Of a stretch of 64,000 nucleotides of DNA, positions 17,104 to 24,237 are shown in pieces. Each line of letters starts with the position of its first letter. The first letter of the stretch is position 1. The notes below the pieces were generated by a model. It ran no database searches. It had not been told where the DNA came from and worked only from the letters and a program-made list of their open reading frames with translations. The translations under genes and the position numbers were made by a program. Source of the DNA: Microbacterium sp. SD291 (GTDB lineage Bacteria; Actinomycetota; Actinomycetes; Actinomycetales; Microbacteriaceae); assembly GCF_017355365.1 (NCBI RefSeq), contig NZ_JADIJR010000004.1:62001-126000 (forward strand), read 5' to 3'.

Positions 17104-17191
17104 GGCGCCAGACTAGACCTGGGGCACGACCCGCGCCATGCCTTCTCCGGCGATCGCGGTGCGCCCGGCGACCGCGACCCCGAAACGGAGG

Positions 17192-17223
17192 AGACCCCCG
17201 CCGACCCGATTCGGCGGGGGTCT
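17192..17223. terminator. Orphan terminator-like hairpin
   Basis: AGACCCCCGCCGA (17192-17204), 6-nt loop, TCGGCGGGGGTCT (17211-17223): a perfect 13-bp GC-rich stem followed by only a short T run. No gene on the plus strand ends before it and the minus-strand gene begins after it, so what it terminates is unclear. Confidence 0.55.
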
Positions 17224-17390
17224 TGCGGTGCGGACACCGCGACGGGAGCGAAGAATGCTCTCCGTGAGCGCGGAAGTCTGGACCACCCGATCCGGTCAGA
17301 GTCTCTGTCCGCGCATCTGCAGTTGTAATCGCTCGAGGTGTCCGGGTGGTGAACGGGCGGGGAATTCGGGCCCCGACTGCGGGCGAGAGG

Positions 17391-17495
17391 CTGGAAGCGT
17401 TTGCGAGTTCTTCCCGCCGTGAGGCGATGGATGCTGATTTCTCGGGACCTACTTACTGGAAGCGCTTGCAGTATGGACGTGAATCCTGCTAACTT
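17391..17495 (+). promoter_or_regulatory. Amylopullulanase promoter with paired LacI-type operators
   Basis: GGAAGCGTTTGC (17393-17404) and GGAAGCGCTTGC (17458-17469) are near-palindromic CG-centred sites, each preceded by CT, and 65 bp apart. The second overlaps a -35 candidate TTGCAG (17466-17471), which is 18 bp before TAACTT (17490-17495). The AAGCGCTT core is the usual LacI/MalR form, fitting maltodextrin-responsive control (inference). Confidence 0.6.
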
Positions 17496-17550
17496 CGCAG
17501 CACAGCATCCGGGCACGTCGCCGTGCCCTCTCCACCCCAGGGAGCAACCC

Positions 17551-20500
17551 GTGTCGAAGACGACCGCCTCACGCCGTACCGCCCTCCTCGCGGTCACCGC
17601 GCTCATCGCCTCCGGACTCGCCGCCGCGGCAGTGGCACCGGCATCCGCCGCCGACCGCACTGCTGCCCTCGTCGGCTCGCTGCAGTCCGAGCTCGGGTGC
17701 GCCGCCGACTGGGCGCCGGACTGCGCCGAGACCGAGCTCGTGCCGACGGGAGCCGCAGGCGTCTACAGCGCCGAGTTCGAGGTGCCGGCCGGCAGCTACG
17801 AGTACAAGGTCGCGCTCAACGACACCTGGGACGAGGCGTACGGCCTCGACGGCGGCGGCGACAACATCCCGCTCACGATCGCGGGCCCGTCGACCCTGCG
17901 GTTCACCTTCGACGACACCCTCAAGCGGGTCGGGGTCGAGATCACCGACCTCCGCGCCGGCTACACCGCCGACGACGACGCGCTCATCACGGCCCCCGTC
18001 CGTCAGGCGGGCTCGGGCGAGCAGTTCTACTTCGTGATGACCGACCGCTTCGCGAACGGCGACGCGTCGAACGACACCGGCGGCCTCGAAGGCGACCGCC
18101 TGGTCACCGGCTTCGACCCCACGGACAAGGGCTTCTACCAGGGCGGCGACATCGCCGGCATCCGGAACAGCCTCGACTACATCGAGGGCCTCGGCACCTC
18201 CGCCATCTGGCTGACACCGAGCTTCGCGAACAAGCCGGTGCAGGGCGAGGGCGCGAACGCAAGCGCCGGCTACCACGGCTACTGGGTCACGGACTTCACC
18301 CGCATCGACCCGCACCTCGGCACGAACGAGGAGCTGCAGGCCCTGATCGCCGACGCGCACGCCCGCGGCATCAAGGTCTACTTCGACATCATCACCAACC
18401 ACACCGCCGACGTCATCGACTACGCCGAGGGGCAGTACTCGTACATCGACCAGGCGACCAGCCCGTACACGGATGCCGCCGGCACCGTCTTCGACCCGGC
18501 CGACCACGCCGGCACCGGGAGCTTCCCGACCCTCGACCCCGCCACCAGCTTCCCGTACACCCCGGTCGTCACCGACGCAGACGCGAAGACCCCCGCGTGG
18601 CTGAACGACCCCACGCTGTACCACAACCGCGGCGACTCGACCTGGTCGGGGGAGTCAGTCACCTACGGCGACTTCAGCGGTCTCGACGACCTGATGACCG
18701 AGCATCCGACCGTCGTCAACGGCTTCGTCGAGGTGTACGACCAGTGGATCGACCTCGGCATCGACGGCTTCCGCATCGACACCGTCAAGCACGTGAACTT
18801 CGAGTTCTGGGAGCAGTGGACCACTCAGGTGCTCGACTACGCGCACGCGCAGGGCAACGAGGACTTCTTCATGTTCGGCGAGGTCTACGACGCCGACCCG
18901 GTCAAGCTCGCGCCGTACGTGCGCGACACCGACATGAACTCGATCCTGGACTTCACGTTCCAGTCGTCCGCGGTCAGCTACGCGTCAGGCAACTCGGCCA
19001 AGGGCCTGCAGTCGCTGTTCGCGGGTGACGACCGGTACACCACGACCGATTCCAGCGCGACGGCGCTGCCGACCTTCCTCGGCAACCACGACATGGGCCG
19101 CGTCGGCAGCTTCCTGCAGAACACGGATGCTCCGCTGCAGCGCGACGAGCTCGCCCACGAGCTGATGTTCCTCACCCGTGGCCAGCCGGTCGTCTACTAC
19201 GGCGACGAGCAGGGTTTCGCGGGCACCGGCGGCGACAAAGACGCCCGGCAGTCGCTGTTCGCGACCCAGGTCGCCGAGTACGCGAACCAGAACCTCATCA
19301 CCGGCGAGCAGGCCGGCTCCGTCGACCGGTACGGGACGGAGGCCGCGCTCTACCAGCACATCGCGGCGCTCTCCGATCTCCGCGCGGCCAACCCCGCGCT
19401 GCAGGACGGTGCGCAGATCGAGCGGTACGCGGCATCCGGCGCCGGCGTCTACGCCTTCTCCCGGGTGCATGCCGCCGACAAGGTCGAGTACCTCGTCGCC
19501 GTCAACAACGCCGCGACCGCCCAGACCGTCGACCTGACCACCCTGACGGCGGATGCCGGCTACAGCGTGCTCCACGGCGACGCCACCGGGTTCTCCACCG
19601 ACGCCGGTGCGGCGGCATCCCTCACCGTCCCCGCCCTGTCGGCCGTCGTCTGGAAGGCGGACACGACTGTGACCGCCCCCGCCGAGGCCGCGGCCGTCAC
19701 CGTCAGCGCTCCGGCCGCCGGTGCCGGCGTCTCCGGCCAGTCCGCCGTGCAGGCCGGCATCGCCGACCAGTGGGCGCAGACGAGCTTCGCCTGGCGGATC
19801 GCCGGCGGAGACGAGTGGCACGCCCTCGGCACCGCGGAGGACACCGACCCCCGCGTCTTCCACGACGTCCGCGACCTCGCGAACGGCACGCTCCTCGAGT
19901 ACCGCGCCGTCACGACGGATGCCGCCGGCAACCACGCCGCCGCCTCCACCTACGCCTCGGTCGGCAACGCCGTGACGCTCGAGGCCGGCGAGGAGCCGGA
20001 GTCCCCGATCGACATGGTGACCGTGCCCGGGAGCCTCAACTCCGAGATGGGCTGCGCCGGTGACTGGGACCCGGCCTGCGAGAAGGCGAAGCTGACGCTG
20101 CGCGCCGACGGCATCTGGTCCGGCACCTTCGACCTGCCTGCCGGCGACTACGAGTACAAGGCGGCGATCAACGGCAGCTGGGCGATCAACTACGGCGCGA
20201 ACGGCGTGCCCGACGGATCGAACATCACGATCAGCCACCCCGGCGGCCCGGTGACCTTCTACTTCGACCCGCGCACGAACATCGCGCAGTCCACGGCCGA
20301 GGGGCCCATCGTGACCCTGCCCGGCTCGGAGCAGAGCGAGCTCGGCTGCGCCGGAGATTGGGCGCCGGACTGCCTCGCCACGCTGATGGCCGACGGCGAC
20401 CGCGACGGCGTCTACGAGTTCGCCACCGACGAGCTGCCGACCGGCGCGTACGAGCTGAAGGTCGCGCACGGACTGAGCTGGGCCGAGAACTACGGCGCCG

Positions 20501-23500
20501 ACGGAGTCCGCGACGGCGCGAACATCTCGTTCAGCGCGACCGAGGGCAAGGTCACCGCGTTCCGGTACACGCTCGCGACCCACGTCCTCGAGATCACCAG
20601 CGAGGACCCGCAGCTGCCCGGCACCGGCGAGCTCCGCGCACACTGGATCGACGCCGAGACGATCGCCTGGCCGGCGAACCTGGGTGACACCGACAGGGCG
20701 GCGTACCAGCTGTATGCGTCGTCGGACGCGACGCTGGCCGTCGCCGAGGGCGTCGTCACGGGAGCCGACCCGCTCGCCCTCGAGGCCGTCGACGGCGGTC
20801 TCACCGACGAGCAGCTCGCGCGCTTCCCTGCACTCGGGAGCTATCTCGCCCTGCGGGTGACGGACGCGGATGCCGCGGCCCTGGTCCGCACGCAGCTCGC
20901 CGTCGCGCAGCGCGACGAGGCGGGGGAGCTCACGGCCTTCACGGGCGTGCAGATCCCTGGTGTGCTCGACGACCTCTATGCGGCCGCGCTCGATGACGTC
21001 GAGCTCGGCGTGACCTTCACCGGCAAGGCGCCGTCGTTCCGGCTGTGGGCGCCGACCGCGCAGACGGCCACGCTCCTGACCTGGGATCCGTCGACAAGCG
21101 CAGGGACCGGTGTCGAGGGTGATCCCGTTCGCCACGAGGCGACCTGGGACGCGGCATCCGGAGTCTGGTCCGTCAAGGGCAAGAGCGACCTCAAGGGCGA
21201 CGAGTACCTCTGGGAGCTGAGCGTCTACGCGCCGGCCACCGGGAAGATCGAGACGAACCAGGTCACCGATCCCTACTCGACGGCCCTCACCGTGAACTCC
21301 GAGCGCTCGGTCGCGATCGACCTCGACGACAAGGCATGGAAGCCGAAGCAGTGGCAGACCACGAAGGCGCCGGTCGTGGAGCGGGCGGTCGACCGCGCGA
21401 TCTACGAGCTGCACATCCGCGACTTCTCGATCAGCGACGAGACCGTGCCGGAGGAGAAGCGGGGCACCTACCTCGCGTTCGCCGAGGACAGCGCGGGCAC
21501 CGACCAGCTGCGTCAGCTCGCGGATGCCGGCATCAACACCGTGCACCTGCTGCCCTCGTTCGACATCGCGTCGATCGAGGAGGACCGCGCGGCCCAGGCC
21601 GTGCCCGACTGCGACCTCGCGTCGTTCGGCCCGGCCGACACCGCCCAGCAGGCCTGCGTCCAGGCGGTCGCCGACGCCGACGCGTTCAACTGGGGCTACG
21701 ACCCGTACCACTACTCGACCCCCGAGGGCTCGTACGCGGTGAACCCCGACGGCGGCGCACGCGTCGGCGAGTTCCGCGCGATGGTCGGCGCCCTGCACGA
21801 CATGGACCTGCAGGTCGTGCTGGACGAGGTGTTCAACCACACGGCGGCATCCGGGCAGGCCGAGAAGTCGGTGCTCGACCAGGTCGTGCCCGGCTACTAC
21901 CACCGGCTGAACGCCGCCGGCGGAGTGGAGACCTCAACCTGCTGCCAGAACGTGGCCACCGAGCACCTCGCCGCGCAGAAGCTCATGGTCGACTCGATCG
22001 TGACGTGGGCGCGCGACTACCGGGTCGACGGCTTCCGCTTCGACCTGATGGGGCACCACTCGACGACGAACATGCAGGCGATCCGGGATGCCCTGGACGC
22101 GCTGACCCTCGAGGAGGACGGCGTCGACGGCGCCGGCATCCTGCTCTACGGCGAGGGCTGGAACTTCGGCGAGGTCGCGGACGACGCCCTGTTCGAGCAG
22201 GCCACGCAGGGCCAGCTCGGCGGTACCGGCATCGGCACGTTCAACGATCGGCTGCGGGATGCCGTGCACGGCGGAAGTCCCGTCGACGGCTCGTCGACGT
22301 TCCGTCAGGGCTTCGGCACGGGCCTGGGCACCGATCCGAACGGCGACCCGATCAACGGCACGACCGAGCAGGCGCTCGCCGACCTCGGCCACGAGACCGA
22401 CCTGGTGAAGCTCGGGCTCGCGGGCAACCTGCGCGACTTCGCGTTCACGACCAGCGACGGAGAGTTCACGGCGGGCGACGACATCGACTACCGCGGCTCC
22501 CGGGCCGGGTACGCCGACCAGCCAGACGAGGTCATCAACTACGTCGACGCGCACGACAACGAGACCCTGTACGACCTCTCCGTGCTCAAACTCCCGACGG
22601 ACACCCCGATGGCCGACCGGGTGCGCATGAACACGCTGTCGCTCGCGACCGTGACGCTCTCGCAGTCGCCCTCGTTCTGGCACGCCGGCACCGAGCTGCT
22701 GCGGTCGAAGTCCCTCGACCGCAACAGCTACAACTCCGGCGACTGGTTCAACCGCATCGACTGGACCGGGCAGGAATCGACCTTCGGCTCCGGGCTCCCG
22801 GCCGCGGCCGACAACCAGGAGAAGTGGCCGATCATGGCACCGCTGCTGGCGAACCCGGCTCTCAAGCCGGCCGCGACCGACATCTCCGCAGCCGAGGCAT
22901 CCGCCCTCGACCTGCTGCGGGTGCGTGAAGAGGTCGACCTGCTGCGCCTCGGCTCCGCGGAGCTGATCCAGCAGAAGGTCACGTTCCCGAACGGAGGGGC
23001 GGATGCCGCCCCCGGCATGATCCTCATGCAGATCGACGACCTGGTGGGCGAGGACGTCGACCCTGCGCTGGACGGGGCGCTGGTGGTCTTCAACTCCTCG
23101 CCGTCGACCGTGACGCAGACCGTGGCCGGCCTCGCCGGGCGTGCGTTCGCGCTCACCCCCTCTCAGGCGAACGGTGCGGATGCCGTGGTGAAGACCACGA
23201 CCTGGGATGCCGCGACCGGCACCGTCACGGTGCCCGCGCGCTCGGTGGCCGTGCTCGTCGACGAGCAGCCGATCGACACCGCGCTGCGGGTCACGTCTTC
23301 GGCCCCGATCGTGAAGGCCGGCAAGAGCGCGACCGTGAAGGTCACGGTCTCCTCCGCGGACGAGCGAGCGGCCGTCGGCACCGTCACCGTGCGCGACCGC
23401 GGCGAGGTCGTCGCGACCGTGGAGCTCGACGCCGCCGACGGCGGGAAGGCCGAGGTCGAGGTGCGGGAGCTGCGCCGCGGGCTGCACCTGCTCACGGTGC

Positions 23501-23568
23501 GGTTCGAGGGCGTGGACCCCTGGCAGGACTCGCGCAGCCGCCTGCCGGTTTCGGTGTACGCCTACTGA
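17551..23568 (+). CDS. Secreted amylopullulanase: alpha-amylase plus pullulanase
   Basis: A 2005-residue exported enzyme. Signal peptide 1-31 (ASRRTALLAVTALIAS...ASA-AD). About 38-130 is a starch-module-like beta domain (SLQSELGCAADW...YEYKVALN). About 158-680 is a GH13 alpha-amylase with Asp410 (GFRIDTVKH), Glu444 (FGEVYD) and Asp514 (LGNHDMG). Two more copies of the first module follow near 824 and 921. From about 1040 comes a type I pullulanase: N-domain, CBM48-like FTGKAPSFRLWAPTA, YELHIRDFS, Asp1498 (GFRFDLMGHHS), Glu1535 (YGEGWNFG), Asp1669 (DAHDNETLYD). The C-terminus is an Ig-like domain. It would cut alpha-1,4 and alpha-1,6 bonds of starch or glycogen. GTG at 17551 follows GGGAG; the open frame to 17401 lies over the promoter. 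Confidence 0.93.
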   Translation: MSKTTASRRTALLAVTALIASGLAAAAVAPASAADRTAALVGSLQSELGCAADWAPDCAETELVPTGAAGVYSAEFEVPAGSYEYKVALNDTWDEAYGLDGGGDNIPLTIAGPSTLRFTFDDTLKRVGVEITDLRAGYTADDDALITAPVRQAGSGEQFYFVMTDRFANGDASNDTGGLEGDRLVTGFDPTDKGFYQGGDIAGIRNSLDYIEGLGTSAIWLTPSFANKPVQGEGANASAGYHGYWVTDFTRIDPHLGTNEELQALIADAHARGIKVYFDIITNHTADVIDYAEGQYSYIDQATSPYTDAAGTVFDPADHAGTGSFPTLDPATSFPYTPVVTDADAKTPAWLNDPTLYHNRGDSTWSGESVTYGDFSGLDDLMTEHPTVVNGFVEVYDQWIDLGIDGFRIDTVKHVNFEFWEQWTTQVLDYAHAQGNEDFFMFGEVYDADPVKLAPYVRDTDMNSILDFTFQSSAVSYASGNSAKGLQSLFAGDDRYTTTDSSATALPTFLGNHDMGRVGSFLQNTDAPLQRDELAHELMFLTRGQPVVYYGDEQGFAGTGGDKDARQSLFATQVAEYANQNLITGEQAGSVDRYGTEAALYQHIAALSDLRAANPALQDGAQIERYAASGAGVYAFSRVHAADKVEYLVAVNNAATAQTVDLTTLTADAGYSVLHGDATGFSTDAGAAASLTVPALSAVVWKADTTVTAPAEAAAVTVSAPAAGAGVSGQSAVQAGIADQWAQTSFAWRIAGGDEWHALGTAEDTDPRVFHDVRDLANGTLLEYRAVTTDAAGNHAAASTYASVGNAVTLEAGEEPESPIDMVTVPGSLNSEMGCAGDWDPACEKAKLTLRADGIWSGTFDLPAGDYEYKAAINGSWAINYGANGVPDGSNITISHPGGPVTFYFDPRTNIAQSTAEGPIVTLPGSEQSELGCAGDWAPDCLATLMADGDRDGVYEFATDELPTGAYELKVAHGLSWAENYGADGVRDGANISFSATEGKVTAFRYTLATHVLEITSEDPQLPGTGELRAHWIDAETIAWPANLGDTDRAAYQLYASSDATLAVAEGVVTGADPLALEAVDGGLTDEQLARFPALGSYLALRVTDADAAALVRTQLAVAQRDEAGELTAFTGVQIPGVLDDLYAAALDDVELGVTFTGKAPSFRLWAPTAQTATLLTWDPSTSAGTGVEGDPVRHEATWDAASGVWSVKGKSDLKGDEYLWELSVYAPATGKIETNQVTDPYSTALTVNSERSVAIDLDDKAWKPKQWQTTKAPVVERAVDRAIYELHIRDFSISDETVPEEKRGTYLAFAEDSAGTDQLRQLADAGINTVHLLPSFDIASIEEDRAAQAVPDCDLASFGPADTAQQACVQAVADADAFNWGYDPYHYSTPEGSYAVNPDGGARVGEFRAMVGALHDMDLQVVLDEVFNHTAASGQAEKSVLDQVVPGYYHRLNAAGGVETSTCCQNVATEHLAAQKLMVDSIVTWARDYRVDGFRFDLMGHHSTTNMQAIRDALDALTLEEDGVDGAGILLYGEGWNFGEVADDALFEQATQGQLGGTGIGTFNDRLRDAVHGGSPVDGSSTFRQGFGTGLGTDPNGDPINGTTEQALADLGHETDLVKLGLAGNLRDFAFTTSDGEFTAGDDIDYRGSRAGYADQPDEVINYVDAHDNETLYDLSVLKLPTDTPMADRVRMNTLSLATVTLSQSPSFWHAGTELLRSKSLDRNSYNSGDWFNRIDWTGQESTFGSGLPAAADNQEKWPIMAPLLANPALKPAATDISAAEASALDLLRVREEVDLLRLGSAELIQQKVTFPNGGADAAPGMILMQIDDLVGEDVDPALDGALVVFNSSPSTVTQTVAGLAGRAFALTPSQANGADAVVKTTTWDAATGTVTVPARSVAVLVDEQPIDTALRVTSSAPIVKAGKSATVKVTVSSADERAAVGTVTVRDRGEVVATVELDAADGGKAEVEVRELRRGLHLLTVRFEGVDPWQDSRSRLPVSVYAY

Positions 23569-23598
23569 GCTGTCGTGCCCTCACGGGCACGCGTGATC

Positions 23599-23645
23599 GT
23601 TGCCGGCATCCACTCTCCCTGCACAGGAGGGCGGATGCCGGCAAC
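23599..23645. terminator. Hairpin after the amylopullulanase gene
   Basis: GTTGCCGGCATCC (23599-23611) pairs perfectly with GGATGCCGGCAAC (23633-23645), and the loop holds a smaller CTCCCT/AGGAG stem. Followed by TTATC. Likely a transcription terminator, 30 bp past the stop. Confidence 0.6.
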
Positions 23646-23706
23646 TTATCCCCAGCCCGCGGAATTCCGCACAGACCGGCTGCGCGGATGCGTCAGCATC
23701 GACGGC

Positions 23707-24153
23707 ATGACAGACACGAATCTCCCTCTGAAAGATCGTCCGCTTCGGAGCGACGAAGATCTCCGCCTCCTGCTGGAGCTGATCGTGCAGCGCGCGAACC
23801 GCCGCCAGATGTGGCTGCTGTTCATCGACGAACGCGGCTGTCTGGGTGACCCGATCATGCCGATGGATGACTATCCGCACGACCCGGCCGCGCTCACCCG
23901 CGCAGATGATCTCGGCGAGCTCACGCACGCCCGACTGCTCATGCATCGGGCCGGAACGCTGTGCGAGATCACGGGGAACGTCCAGATCGTTCTCGCCTGG
24001 GAACGGGTCGGTTCGAGCCGGGTCGATGCGGACGATCGGCTCTGGGCGCGAGCGATGCATGAGGCGGCCGCCGACCTCGGCATCCCGCTGCGCGCCCAGT
24101 TCCTCGTGCACAGCAGGGGAGTGCGGCAGCTGCAGCTCGACGACTTCGTCTGA
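23707..24153 (+). CDS. Conserved-looking protein of unknown function
   Basis: I do not recognise this 148-residue soluble protein. It contains RRQMWLLFIDERGCLGDPIM, an acidic loop MDDYPHDPAALT, and VQIVLAWERVGSSRVDADDRLWARAMHEAAADLG, ending LVHSRGVRQLQLDDFV; the alternation suggests a compact alpha/beta fold. No signal peptide or membrane span. ATG 23707 begins MTDTNLPLKDRP; the frame is open to 23575 but that part is the terminator hairpin. CAGCAT lies 7 nt before the ATG, so it may be leaderless. It stands alone between a terminator on each side. Confidence 0.65.
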   Translation: MTDTNLPLKDRPLRSDEDLRLLLELIVQRANRRQMWLLFIDERGCLGDPIMPMDDYPHDPAALTRADDLGELTHARLLMHRAGTLCEITGNVQIVLAWERVGSSRVDADDRLWARAMHEAAADLGIPLRAQFLVHSRGVRQLQLDDFV

Positions 24154-24182
24154 CGGCGGTGAACCCGCTCCGGGCAAGTGAG

Positions 24183-24216
24183 AAGCGCCGGCCCTGACGA
24201 GTCAGGGCCGGCGCTT
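24183..24216. terminator. Bidirectional terminator hairpin
   Basis: AAGCGCCGGCCCTGA (24183-24197) and TCAGGGCCGGCGCTT (24202-24216) form a perfect 15-bp stem with a 4-nt loop, between two convergent genes. AA on one side and TT on the other give short U tails in both directions. Confidence 0.8.
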
Positions 24217-24237
24217 GCGTGCTCACCGCATCCGGGA

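Larger units (their letters stand above)
17104..17550. other. 447-bp intergenic region: hairpin, two operators, promoter
   Basis: I see no credible small gene here. It holds an orphan terminator-like hairpin (17192-17223), two LacI-type operator sites 65 bp apart and a promoter for the amylopullulanase gene. The region between 17104 and 17190 shows nothing recognisable. Confidence 0.5.

Noticed and set aside
18985..21903. A 972-codon open frame antisense to the amylopullulanase gene
   Set aside because: Composition is Arg/Val/Gly/His-rich without domains, the usual mirror of a high-GC gene; the sense strand has intact catalytic motifs.
23575..23706. N-terminal extension of the unknown 148-residue gene
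   Set aside because: The added 44 codons lie over a perfect terminator hairpin and look non-coding; the internal ATG is the better start.
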